Shown: one piece after another, positions 27,074-35,726 of the stretch
Numbering within the stretch: position 1 is the first letter of the stretch
Layout: each line of letters opens with the position of its first letter
Origin: Paraburkholderia sp. BL23I1N1
GTDB taxonomy: Bacteria; Pseudomonadota; Gammaproteobacteria; Burkholderiales; Burkholderiaceae
DNA length: 64,000 bases
NCBI RefSeq assembly: GCF_003610295.1
Contig: NZ_RAPV01000001.1
Coordinates: 5,146,001-5,210,000, forward strand
Direction: 5' to 3'
The notes under the pieces: model-generated
What the model was told of the DNA's origin: nothing
What the model saw: only the letters and a program-made list of their open reading frames with translations
Database searches by the model: none
Position numbers and translations under genes: made by a program

Positions 27074-27841
27074 ATGCTAAATGAGCTGGAAGGTAAATCC
27101 ATCGTCGTAACCGGCGGAGGCACTGGGATAGGGCGCGCGACGGCGCTCGCGTGCGCGGCGGCAGGAGCCCGAGTCGTCGTTGCCGACGTGAATCTCGAAG
27201 CGGGGCGGGACACGGTCTCGGTCATATCCGATCGGCGCGGAGAGGCGATTTTCATCCGTACGGATGTCTCGAAGGAGGAACAGGTCGAGTCCCTCGTGCG
27301 AGACACTCTGCAAGCGTTCGGCCGTCTCGACGGCGCCTTTAACAATGCAGGTCTTTCGCAGACCAATCTGCTGTTGCACGAACTAACCGCCGAACAATGG
27401 CACTGCATCCAGAGCGTCAATTACGACGGTGTGTTCTTTTGCATGAAGCATGAAATCCGCGCGATGCTGCGGTCCGGCAAGGGTTCAATCGTCAATGTCT
27501 CCTCTTCGCTCGGCCGCGTCGCCGTACCGCGCGCGGCTGAATACTGCGCCTCCAAGGGCGGGGTGCTCGCGATGACGAAGGGCGCTGCCGTCGACTATGG
27601 CGCACAGGGCATTCGCGTCAACGCTGTCCTTCCGGGCATCACCCGAACGCCAATGGTCGAATCGTTGGCCGCACAACCGCAGTTCGCCGAATTGTTGCCG
27701 CGGCTGGAAGCACGTCATGCATTGGGTCGACTTGGCTCGCCAGAAGAAATCGCGTCCGCCGCCGTGTGGTTGCTTTCTGACGCCTCCTCGTTCGTCACCG
27801 GGGCCGAACTGGCCGTCGATGGCGGCTACCTCGCTATGTAG
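27074..27841 (+). CDS. SDR-family dehydrogenase
   Basis: The 255-residue classical short-chain dehydrogenase has TGGGTGIGRA near residue 14, an Asp after the second strand (VVVADVN, suggesting NAD preference), NNAG, a catalytic Ser in NVSSSLG, and the Tyr/Lys pair in YCASKGG. The C-terminal AVDGGYLAM is typical. The start at 27074 has an AAGGAGA box; the GTG at 27050 overlaps the previous gene. It probably oxidises an alcohol or dihydrodiol intermediate of this operon. Unlike the next gene, it has an intact catalytic tetrad. Confidence 0.8.
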   Translation: MLNELEGKSIVVTGGGTGIGRATALACAAAGARVVVADVNLEAGRDTVSVISDRRGEAIFIRTDVSKEEQVESLVRDTLQAFGRLDGAFNNAGLSQTNLLLHELTAEQWHCIQSVNYDGVFFCMKHEIRAMLRSGKGSIVNVSSSLGRVAVPRAAEYCASKGGVLAMTKGAAVDYGAQGIRVNAVLPGITRTPMVESLAAQPQFAELLPRLEARHALGRLGSPEEIASAAVWLLSDASSFVTGAELAVDGGYLAM

Positions 27842-27885
27842 CTCTGGTTAGATGTCCGCGCCACCGAAACTGAAGGGAGATGAAT

Positions 27886-28662
27886 ATGAATGAGACAGGC
27901 GGGAAGGGAAGGCTTGCTGGGAAGGTCTGCATCATAACGGGCACGGGCGGGAGCATGGGCAGAGCTGCTGCGCTGATGTTTGCGCGAGAGGGTGCCCGTG
28001 TCGTCGGGTGTGACGTATGTGAATCTTCCGCGCAACAGACGGTCGATCTCGTGCGTGCTGCCGGTGGTGACATGGTATCGATGCAGCCATGTGACCTCAC
28101 TCGAAAGGAGGATTGTAAAAAACTTGTTGACCTTGCGGTCACGGCCTACGGGCAGCTCGACGTCCTGTTCAATAACGCCGCGATGGCCTGGTTTGCCCCG
28201 ATCACCGAAATCAGTGACGATGACTGGTACAAGACGATTGATAATGAACTGCACCTTGTTTTCCAGTTGACGCGCGCGGCGTGGCCGGATCTCCTCCGAA
28301 GTTCCGGCTCAATCATCAGCACGGCATCGTGTTCGGCCTGGCAAACCTACGCGGCGTTGCCAGCGCTCGGGCACGCGGCCGCAAAGGGGGCGGTAGTCGC
28401 GATGACCCGCCAGCTTGCCCTCGAAGGAAGAAAGCACGGACTGCGTGCGAACTCAATTTCCCCGGGACTGATCGAAACGAACCAGACCCGTCAGCTACTT
28501 TCCGATCGCGCCTGGTCGGAAGCAATGATCGGCAAGATCATGCTGGGAAGGATGGGTCAACCGGAGGAGGTTGCAGCCGCCGCTTTGTTCCTTGCTTCGG
28601 ACGAGAGTTCGTTCATTACAGGAACCGATCTTCGCGTTGACGGAGGGACGACCGCCTGGTGA
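27886..28662 (+). CDS. SDR-family protein with His in place of catalytic Tyr
   Basis: The 258-residue SDR has TGTGGSMGRAAAL near residue 15, NNAA, and RANSISPGLIETNQ after the active site. Where YxxxK should stand it reads GHAAAKGA, so Tyr is His while Lys is kept. The same change occurs in the paralog at 58323-59087, which shares SMGRAAAL-like, ITRQLA-like and VDGGTTAW segments. The substitution suggests a distinct subfamily with altered chemistry. Of two near-equal starts I chose 27886, which gives proper spacing from the GAAGGG box. Last gene of the operon. Confidence 0.78.
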   Translation: MNETGGKGRLAGKVCIITGTGGSMGRAAALMFAREGARVVGCDVCESSAQQTVDLVRAAGGDMVSMQPCDLTRKEDCKKLVDLAVTAYGQLDVLFNNAAMAWFAPITEISDDDWYKTIDNELHLVFQLTRAAWPDLLRSSGSIISTASCSAWQTYAALPALGHAAAKGAVVAMTRQLALEGRKHGLRANSISPGLIETNQTRQLLSDRAWSEAMIGKIMLGRMGQPEEVAAAALFLASDESSFITGTDLRVDGGTTAW

Positions 28663-28901
28663 CGACTCGGGGAGCGCGGACATCGATAAGACGGAACTAA
28701 AAAAGGACGCCGTTCACAGAAACCGCGCTGCTGATTCATATGGCAAATCGATCCCGATATTCATAATTTAATTATTAGGTATCCATAACAATAAAAGTAA
28801 GGCATTGGATGAATTCAATGCCGATATAAAAAACAGGGCGATTGCCGCGCAGTGTTTCAGCGCGCGGTGAATTGAACCGATAACAGGGAAACGGAGACAG
28901 G

Positions 28902-30086
28902 ATGGAACAGCGCAGGATCATTTCGCTAGCCTTGATGATTTCGGCCGGCATGGCGAACGTGTGTTTCGCAAGTACCGGCATTTACGCAACCGGCTACGGC
29001 ACACGTGAGCAAGGGATGGGCGGCGTCGGCATCGCAACCGGCGAGTCGGCGCTTGCACCGGCAGAGAACCCCGCAGGCATCGCGTTTTCAGGTGACCGCC
29101 TGGATATTGGTGGCGGCCTGTTCTTCATCCACGGCGGGGCTCAGGACAACGGCGTCTCCTACAACGCGAAGACAGGCATCACGCCGATGCCCGAGTTCGG
29201 CTATGTGAAGTCGCTCTCACCTTCGCTCGTGTTCGGCGTGGCGTCGTGGGCGTCTGGTGCGTCAATGAGTTACAGGGCGCCCTATGGGGGTATCCCCGGA
29301 AATTCGAATACGTATTCGCAAGGTGTTTTTGTGCACATCGCGCCCACTATTGCGTACCGCTTCGGGGCTGAGAAGAACCATGCACTTGCGCTGTCCTTCG
29401 TCGGAGCGCTGTCGACTATCGATGTCGAAGGCATTCAGGGCCAAACGGGTCTGCCGAATCAGGGGCGAAACTGGACGCCCGGTTACGGGTTCAAGATCGG
29501 CTGGATGAGCCAGTTCACCTCCCAGCTGTCGATCGGCGCGTTCTATGCGTCAAAGGTTCAGTACATGCCCTGGCATAAATACGACCACATCTTTGCGGAT
29601 GGAGGACGATTCGAAGAGCCGGAACAGTATGGCGTCGGCATCGCTTTCCGACCCACTCCCAAGTGGCTGCTTGGATTCGACTGGATCCGTTTCAACTATG
29701 CCAAGACACATGTGCTTGGCAACCCGGTGAATTTTAGCGTGCCGCTCGGAGACATCAATGGTTGCGGATTCGGATTCGCTAACACCAATGCTTACCGCTT
29801 TGGCGTGCAATACGAGTTGACCGACCGGATCACGGTGCGAGGCGGCCTCGAAATGACCGACCAGATCGTGACGCCGGACAGTACGGGATTCACGTTTCTA
29901 GCCCCTACGACGCTCAGGCGCACCTACACGGTCGGCGCTACGTATCGGATCGGCAAGCAATCGGAACTGTCGTTTGCTTATGCGATATCCCCGCGCGTGC
30001 AGGTCAATGGGACCGCGCAAAGCACAGGGACCAATCCGTATGCGCAGAACAACTTCGTTGCACTCACCTATACGAAGAAATTCTGA
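28902..30086 (+). CDS. FadL/OmpP1-family outer-membrane channel
   Basis: The 394-residue protein has a signal peptide ending near CFAS, then the FadL N-terminal hatch pattern: GYGTREQGMGGVGIATGESALAPAENPAGIA, including the conserved NPAG, followed by beta strands. It ends in Phe (YTKKF). FadL-family members outside fatty-acid uptake (TodX, TbuX, SphA-linked) carry hydrophobic aromatic compounds across the outer membrane. Placed after the bicupin operon and before a porin and an aromatic-acid carrier, it probably brings in the operon's substrate. GGAGAC box upstream. Confidence 0.78.
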   Translation: MEQRRIISLALMISAGMANVCFASTGIYATGYGTREQGMGGVGIATGESALAPAENPAGIAFSGDRLDIGGGLFFIHGGAQDNGVSYNAKTGITPMPEFGYVKSLSPSLVFGVASWASGASMSYRAPYGGIPGNSNTYSQGVFVHIAPTIAYRFGAEKNHALALSFVGALSTIDVEGIQGQTGLPNQGRNWTPGYGFKIGWMSQFTSQLSIGAFYASKVQYMPWHKYDHIFADGGRFEEPEQYGVGIAFRPTPKWLLGFDWIRFNYAKTHVLGNPVNFSVPLGDINGCGFGFANTNAYRFGVQYELTDRITVRGGLEMTDQIVTPDSTGFTFLAPTTLRRTYTVGATYRIGKQSELSFAYAISPRVQVNGTAQSTGTNPYAQNNFVALTYTKKF

Positions 30087-30270
30087 CCTTGGACGAAGCC
30101 TGAATAGGCGAGTGCCTGACGCGAATCGGGACTAGGGCGCGAACAGGAAAACGTATTCTCGAAACGTCGTCGCGCAGTCGAAGTGAGTTTGTTGGAGCGG
30201 TGAAATCATACGAGCCTGGCGACGATGCCGTAACTACGACGTCCGATGCCGGTGCGAAAAAGGAGCGGAG

Positions 30271-31449
30271 ATGAAAGTCGGCGAAAGGTGGCTTATAGCG
30301 GTCTGCGTTGGAGGGTGCGTTGGCGTTGCGCACGCGCAGAGTTCGGTCACGCTGTACGGCGTATTTGACCAGGGTGTGCTGGCGGCGACGAATGTGCACG
30401 GCGCGCACGTTTATCAATCGTCGGGCGGCTGGCTGTCAGGCTCGCGATGGGGCTTGCGAGGTGCCGAAGATCTTGGCGGAGGGGCGCAGGCGATCTTCGT
30501 TCTTGAGAACGGCTTCGACGGGTCCACCGGAGCCGCGCTGCAAGGCGGTCGACAGTTTGGGCGTCAGGCCTACGTTGGACTTTCCAACTCGTACGGGAAA
30601 CTGACGTTTGGCCGGCAATACGACATGGTCGTCGACCATCTTGCTGTTACTGGCATGACCGCGGAAATATGGGGTGGAGCATTTGCTTGTAGTCCGGGCG
30701 ATGTTGACAATCTGTGCAACAGCCGGCGCATGGACAACTCCGTCAAGTATTCCAGCCCGTCGTTCGGCGGCCTTTCATTCGGCAGTGCCTATAGCTTTGG
30801 CGGAGTTCCGGGGGAACTCTCGCGGTCGAGCATCTGGACTGCAGGCGCGGATTACTCGAATGGTTCGTTAACTGCGGGCGTTGGCTATTTCAATGTGAAT
30901 AGTCCGAACACAGCCTCCTATGGAGGTGCCGCAGTATCCGGTACCGCCAACACCTTTACGAATGGTATGAGTTCGTCGCCGGTCATTAGCGGCTTTGCGT
31001 CGGCGAATCGGCAGGAAACGTTAGCAGCTGGCGTGAACTATACGATCGGCTCCAGCACGTTCGGCGCGTCCTACACCTATACCCGTTTCGACGGGCTGGG
31101 GACATTTGCCGTGGCAGGCACACCAGCGCTCAACGGGACTGCGAAGGTACAGAATGCCGAAGCGCGATACTTTGTGTATGTCACCCCGTTCCTTGTGACA
31201 GGAATCGCCTTCCACTACACGGCGGTGGGCGCCGCGGGCAGCATTACTGGCGCGCGGTACCGGCAGCTGGATCTCGGCGTCAACTACTATCTGTCCAAAC
31301 GCACGACGCTTTATGCAGTTTTGGCGATGCAGTCTGCAAACGGACAGGACTCGACTGGCAAACCGGCGGTCGCGGCACTGGCGTTCGTCTCACCGTCTTC
31401 GTCGAATCACCAGGCCGCTGCCCAGATCGGCATCCGCCATCGATTCTAG
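30271..31449 (+). CDS. Outer-membrane general porin (Burkholderia type)
   Basis: The 392-residue porin has a signal peptide cleaved after AHA, first strand SSVTLYGVFDQGV, the GSRWGLRGAEDLGGG and FGRQAYVGLSNSYGKLTFGRQYD blocks, and an IRHRF C-terminus. It is a member of the same family as the porins at 19137 and 50062 but clearly diverged from both. It sits between a FadL channel and an MFS carrier, giving two different outer-membrane entry routes in one locus. GGAG box at the start. Confidence 0.88.
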   Translation: MKVGERWLIAVCVGGCVGVAHAQSSVTLYGVFDQGVLAATNVHGAHVYQSSGGWLSGSRWGLRGAEDLGGGAQAIFVLENGFDGSTGAALQGGRQFGRQAYVGLSNSYGKLTFGRQYDMVVDHLAVTGMTAEIWGGAFACSPGDVDNLCNSRRMDNSVKYSSPSFGGLSFGSAYSFGGVPGELSRSSIWTAGADYSNGSLTAGVGYFNVNSPNTASYGGAAVSGTANTFTNGMSSSPVISGFASANRQETLAAGVNYTIGSSTFGASYTYTRFDGLGTFAVAGTPALNGTAKVQNAEARYFVYVTPFLVTGIAFHYTAVGAAGSITGARYRQLDLGVNYYLSKRTTLYAVLAMQSANGQDSTGKPAVAALAFVSPSSSNHQAAAQIGIRHRF

Positions 31450-31588
31450 GACGACCGCGACCCGGGCAGGCACATGCGGAGAGAGGGGGTAATGGCCGCC
31501 TCTTCGTTGGTTCGACGATCTGGCGGCGGCAACGTGCCGCGTCATCGCGTCACGTTGCCGATTCAAATGATGAGGAATTGGAGGAGTG

Positions 31589-32923
31589 ATGAATCAGGAA
31601 CATATTGACGTCCGGGATTTCCTGGACGCGCAGAAAGGTTGCCGTCTGCAGTGGACGGTTGTGGCGCTGATTTTCGCGTTCTGTCTCGTCGATGGCTTCG
31701 ACGCGACCGTGATTGGTTTTCTTGCCCCGGCTATCAAGGCGGAATGGGGATTGTCCCCCGCCGACCTTGCACCTATATTTGGTTTCGGGATGGCGGGCCT
31801 GCTGGTCGGTGGCTTGATCTGCGGTCCTCTGGCGGACCGCCGTGGTCGCAAGCCGGTAATTGTCGCCGCCGTCGCATTTTTTGGCCTTACGACGCTCGGC
31901 GCCGCGCTCGTCGATAGCGTCAGGGCGATGGTCGCACTTCGATTTCTGACGGGAATCGGGCTCGGTGGCGCAATGCCGATTGCGCTGACGCATCTGGCCG
32001 AGTTCGCGCCGACCAACATGCGTGCGCGAATGATGGCGTGGGCGGGCATCGGCTTCACTCTGGGCGGGGCTGCGTCAGGCCAGGTTGCCGCGCATCTTAT
32101 TTCGCATCTGGGCTGGCGCGGTGTGATGATATTCGGTGCCGTGCTACCCCTGCTGCTGTGTGTATTGCTGATTGCGTTTCTTCCAGAGTCGTTGCGCTAC
32201 CTCGTCGTTAGAGGCGCTGATGAGTCACGGATCCGCCGGGTCGTTGAGCGGATCGTGCCAGACTTCGCCGGCAAGCTGATTCACCGTGACGTCGAAGAAT
32301 CAGGCGGTAATCGTGTGTCGGTTCTGGCGCTGTTCCGGCAGAACCTGTTTGCGACGACGGTGCTGATCTGGGCCACGTACTGTTGCAGTCTCTTCCTGTT
32401 TTACCTGATGAGCAGCTGGCTACCGCTTATCCTCAGCACGACAGGGATGACCACGCGACATGCAGCCACTGTCTCGTCGATCTTCCTACTTGCGGGCGCG
32501 GTTGGCATGCTGATACTCGGCTTTGCGATGGACAAGTTTCGGGGGGAAGTGGTGCTGGGCCTGGCCTACGCGGCCGGTGCAGTCTTCGTATGGCTGGTCG
32601 GGATGTCCGCGGACCCGACGACACTGACTGCGCTAATCGTCTGCTTCGGACTGTCAGTGGGCGGAGCGCAGAGCATCATTCCGTCTCTGGTCGCGTCGTG
32701 TTATCCAACGCCAACGAGAGCCACGGGAGTCAGTTGGGCGTCTGCGTTTGGCCGGGTGGGCGCATTCATCGGATCGATAGCGGGGGGCATTATGTTGACC
32801 TTGCATCTGCCCACCTCGACAATATTTTCACTGATGGCCGTGCCTGCGGTGATTGCGGCAGTTGCCTTGCTGGCATTAAACAGGGCACGGCATCCAGTGG
32901 CGACGCCCGTACTGGGCAAATGA
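31589..32923 (+). CDS. MFS aromatic acid:H+ symporter (AAHS family)
   Basis: The 444-residue inner-membrane carrier has 12 predicted helices. DGFDATVIGFLAPAI in helix 1 carries the DGxD motif that AAHS transporters such as PcaK and BenK need for aromatic substrates. GPLADRRGRKPV between helices 2 and 3 is the MFS signature. FLPESLRYLV precedes the central loop. It should import an aromatic carboxylate for the preceding operon. ATG 31589 is preferred over an immediately upstream GTG at 31586. Confidence 0.85.
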   Translation: MNQEHIDVRDFLDAQKGCRLQWTVVALIFAFCLVDGFDATVIGFLAPAIKAEWGLSPADLAPIFGFGMAGLLVGGLICGPLADRRGRKPVIVAAVAFFGLTTLGAALVDSVRAMVALRFLTGIGLGGAMPIALTHLAEFAPTNMRARMMAWAGIGFTLGGAASGQVAAHLISHLGWRGVMIFGAVLPLLLCVLLIAFLPESLRYLVVRGADESRIRRVVERIVPDFAGKLIHRDVEESGGNRVSVLALFRQNLFATTVLIWATYCCSLFLFYLMSSWLPLILSTTGMTTRHAATVSSIFLLAGAVGMLILGFAMDKFRGEVVLGLAYAAGAVFVWLVGMSADPTTLTALIVCFGLSVGGAQSIIPSLVASCYPTPTRATGVSWASAFGRVGAFIGSIAGGIMLTLHLPTSTIFSLMAVPAVIAAVALLALNRARHPVATPVLGK

Positions 32924-33347
32924 GTCGAGTCCCGCGATGAACGCGGGCGATCGGCGGCGGGCGTCATTTGCCGCGGTGCTGGTCAGATGCTGCCATCCTC
33001 GAACCGGCTGGAGATTGCGTTAACCGCTCGAAACGGTCGTCGAAGAACGGGGCCGTAAGGAGATTGCTCGCGGGCGCACTGGCAGCGCGGGGCTCGATTC
33101 CGCACTGTAAGGACGAACAGATTTCGCGTTGCCGCTGAGGGGAACGGGACACCTGCGATCGCGTCCCGATCTATTGTCCGTCCAGTGCCCTTATCTCCCA
33201 CGATGTATCGCGCCAGTGACCATGCTTCGTCGGAATCGGCGCGTTACCAGCACCGCTCGATCAGCGATCCAGGCATAGTCGGGAACATTGCGAAATCGTG
33301 GGGCAAGGGGAGTGACGCCAGGGAGGCCGACGCCCCATCCGGTTGTA
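32924..33347. other. Gap between MFS carrier and IS5-type element
   Basis: No convincing gene. The left flank of the IS reads ...GTATTA immediately before the element's terminal repeat, and this TTA supplies the transposase stop codon. Confidence 0.4.
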
Positions 33348-34114
33348 TTAGGCCGTGTTCACATTTACGAGTGGTCCAAACGAGCATGCAAGGGACGCGA
33401 ACACGAGATAGCTGTCGGCGAGCTTGTCATACCGAGTGGAGACACGGCGAAAATGCTTGATACGGTTGAAGAAACGCTCGACGAGGTTGCGTGTGCGGTA
33501 CAACGCTCGACTGTAGCGGCGCTTTGCCTTGCGATTCGAGCGCGGCGGGATGACGGCCTTCGCCCGCGCGGCTCGAATGTGATTCACGAAGGCATCCGAA
33601 TCGTAGCCCTTGTCTGCGACGACTGCCCCGGTGCGCAGATGCTCCACCAGTTCTGTGGCACAGGAGATATCGGCAACCTGTCCTTCAGTGATGATCAGTC
33701 GCAACGCACGACCTGTCGAGTCCACGGCCAGATGCAGCTTGGTACTCAATCCGCCACGGGAACGCCCCAGCGCTTGTGGCCCACTTTTTTTAAGGCCCCG
33801 GCCGAATGCTGGTGCGCGCGCACGATCGTTGAATCGATCAGGACGTGCTCGATTTCCGGCTGGTCTGCCAGTGCATTCACAACCCGCTGCCATACGCCCT
33901 TGCTTCGCCAGCGCGAGAAACGGATATATACCGTATGCCATCGGCCGAACTCCGCGGGAAGATCGCGCCATGGACTGCCGGTGCGGGCAATCCACAGCAC
34001 CGCTTCGAGAAACCAGCGATTGTTCGATGCCGTCCGACCCCGGTCGCTTTCCTTGCCCGGCAAGATGTCTCGGACCTTGTTCCATACTTCATCGCTCAGT
34101 AACGTTCGTGCCAT
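33348..34114 (-). CDS. IS5-family (IS427 group) transposase, two frames joined by -1 frameshift
   Basis: The transposase reads MARTLLSDEVWNKV from 34114. It switches frame at a seven-A run (seven T on the plus strand, 33785-33791), where TTA AAA AAA GTG can slip by -1, and ends at 33348. The first frame has FGRWHTVYIRFSRW and the DDE Asp in VLIDSTIVRAHQHSAGA. The second has GLSTKLHLAVD, VVADKGYDS, and the Glu-containing NLVERFFNRIKHFRR motif. This two-frame layout with a slippery A run is normal for IS427-type elements, so the element may be active. The stop codon lies just outside the left terminal repeat. Confidence 0.85.
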
Positions 34115-34157
34115 CCCGCCTCGTCGTGCAAAAGACAAGATGTAAACACAAGGCAGA
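33351..34157. mobile_element. IS5/IS427-type insertion sequence
   Basis: The left end is GGCCGTGTTCACATTTACG (33351-33369), just inside the transposase stop. The right end of a minimal element would be near 34141-34157, where a diverged match to the repeat follows a short leader before the start codon. A better match to the left repeat exists at 36781-36797, so the true right end is uncertain (see findings). Confidence 0.65.
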
Positions 34158-34158
34158 G

Positions 34159-34239
34159 GGTTTTTTGGTTGGCGATCGCGGCTACGTACCTGTGAGCAAG
34201 ATCCGATGAAGTCAGGCCGCGATCGGTAACTAAAAAACC
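34159..34239. repeat. Long imperfect inverted repeat (24-base arms)
   Basis: Arms at 34159-34182 and 34216-34239 pair at 21 of 24 positions, including CGATCGCGGC with its complement and flanking T6/A6 runs; the loop is 33 bases. It lies between the IS5-type element and the IS91 transposase. It could be the folded terminus of the IS91 unit, a bidirectional terminator, or a chromosomal palindromic repeat used as target. Confidence 0.6.
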
Positions 34240-34566
34240 GTTTGTGCTGAACCGCTCCGCAGGCGGTCGCCGCTATGGGCATTGAATGGCCACCGGGGTC
34301 ATTCAATGCGTGCCACCCGCGTTGACCGGGCGCCGGGCAAGGATGAAGTGGAGTGGATGAGGGCGTGAGGGTGGTGCCAGCGTTGAGTTGGCGAGGTCAG
34401 GGATGCAGATGACGGGCGTTCCCCTACGGCAAAGAGTCGATGACGCAAGGCCGGGCGCGTTGCCATCAGGAATGCATGGAAACGTGATTGGTTGTGGTGC
34501 GAACGCAGATCAGTGAACATGGTGAGCGGTTGGCGGCGCACGGGGCAGTGCACCGGGCAGGAAGGT
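34240..34566. other. Non-coding flank downstream of the IS91 transposase
   Basis: IS91-type elements usually carry a few hundred non-coding bases beyond the transposase stop. This stretch fits that and holds no gene I can support. Confidence 0.4.
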
Positions 34567-35718
34567 TTAGATGCACACCATGTGGCCCCTGCCGCAGACG
34601 GGGCAATCGCGCAGGGACTTGCCGGTGAGTCCCTGGTAGCGGTCGCGGTAGTCTTCCATCGGGTCGGGTATTTCGTGCGCGGGCGCCTCGACGCCGAGCA
34701 GCCGGCGGCAGGTGGCCAGGCGCGCCGCCCGGTGGCGATTGGCCAGCAGGCCGTAGCTGCGGATGTGCTGAAAGCCGCTCGGCAGCACATGCAGCAGGAA
34801 GCGGCGGATGAATTCGTCGGCCTCGAGGGTCATGGTCTTCGTTGCAGCGGGGTGTTTATAGTCTTTCCACCGGAAGGTGACCTGGTCATCGTCGAAGCTG
34901 ACCAGCCGGTGGTTCGAGATGGCCACGCGATGGGTATAGCGCCCCAGGTAGTCGAGCACGTGCCGGGCGTCGCCGAACGGAGGCTTCGCATAGACGACCC
35001 ACTCGGCCTGTGCGGCCGGCGCGAGAAAGGCGCAGAACGCCTGGGGGTTGGCAAGCGCTTCGAGCTTGCCGTAGAAATGCAGTGCGCCGGTGTCGAAGGC
35101 ATGGCGCAGCTGTTCGAGAAACAGACGCCGGAACAGCCGTGAGAGCACCCGCACGGGCAGGAAGAAACCGGGGCGACAGGCGATCCAGTGTTCGCCGTCC
35201 GGCGCGATGCCGCCGCCCGGTACCACGCAGTGCACGTGGGGATGGTGCTGGAGGTTCTGCCCCCAGGTATGCAGGACCGTGATGAAGCCGATCTCGGCGC
35301 CCAGGTGTGTGGGGTCGGCGGCGATGGTGCGCAGGGTTTCGGCGCTGGTGCGGAACAGGATGTCGTAGACCACCCGCCTGTTCTGGAAGGCGAGCGCCGC
35401 GATGGGCTCGGGCAACGTGAAGACCACATGGAAGTACTCGACCTCAGGCAGCAGTTCAGCCTGCCGGTGTTCGAGCCATTGCGCGCGGGCGAGCGACTGG
35501 CACTTCGGGCAGGCGCGATGCCGGCACGAGTTGTAGGTGATGCGCTGGTGACCGCAGGCGTCGCACTGTTCGACATGGCCGCCAAGCGCCGCAGTGCGGC
35601 ACAGCTCGATCGCGCTCATCGCCCGGCGCTGGGCACGACTGAGCCCGTCGGCGTGGCTCTGCCGGTACTTCGGGCCGCAGCGGCGGAAGATGTCCGCCAC
35701 CTCGAGTGGCGCACGCAT
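34567..35718 (-). CDS. IS91-family transposase (HUH, Y2)
   Basis: The 383-residue protein starts with a zinc-binding region (EQCDACGHQRITYNSCRHRACPKCQ, two CxxC pairs near residues 50-75). It then has the HUH nuclease motif HHPHVHCVVPGGG near 175 and the Tyr-containing LDYLGRYTHRVAISNHRL near 275. IS91 proteins move by single-strand rolling-circle transfer and can mobilise neighbouring DNA. All motifs are intact. It overlaps no other gene, and the recombinase gene lies 9 bases upstream on the same strand, so the two are probably one transcript. Confidence 0.88.
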   Translation of the reverse strand: MRAPLEVADIFRRCGPKYRQSHADGLSRAQRRAMSAIELCRTAALGGHVEQCDACGHQRITYNSCRHRACPKCQSLARAQWLEHRQAELLPEVEYFHVVFTLPEPIAALAFQNRRVVYDILFRTSAETLRTIAADPTHLGAEIGFITVLHTWGQNLQHHPHVHCVVPGGGIAPDGEHWIACRPGFFLPVRVLSRLFRRLFLEQLRHAFDTGALHFYGKLEALANPQAFCAFLAPAAQAEWVVYAKPPFGDARHVLDYLGRYTHRVAISNHRLVSFDDDQVTFRWKDYKHPAATKTMTLEADEFIRRFLLHVLPSGFQHIRSYGLLANRHRAARLATCRRLLGVEAPAHEIPDPMEDYRDRYQGLTGKSLRDCPVCGRGHMVCI

Positions 35719-35726
35719 GACGGTGT

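Noticed and set aside
33785..33791. IS5-type transposase as a frameshifted pseudogene
   Set aside because: The break is at a seven-base A run giving a clean -1 slip, the normal expression mode of IS427-type elements.
34299..34790. 163-codon minus-strand frame overlapping the IS91 transposase end
   Set aside because: Mostly the +1 shadow of the transposase C-terminus; the extension lacks protein character.
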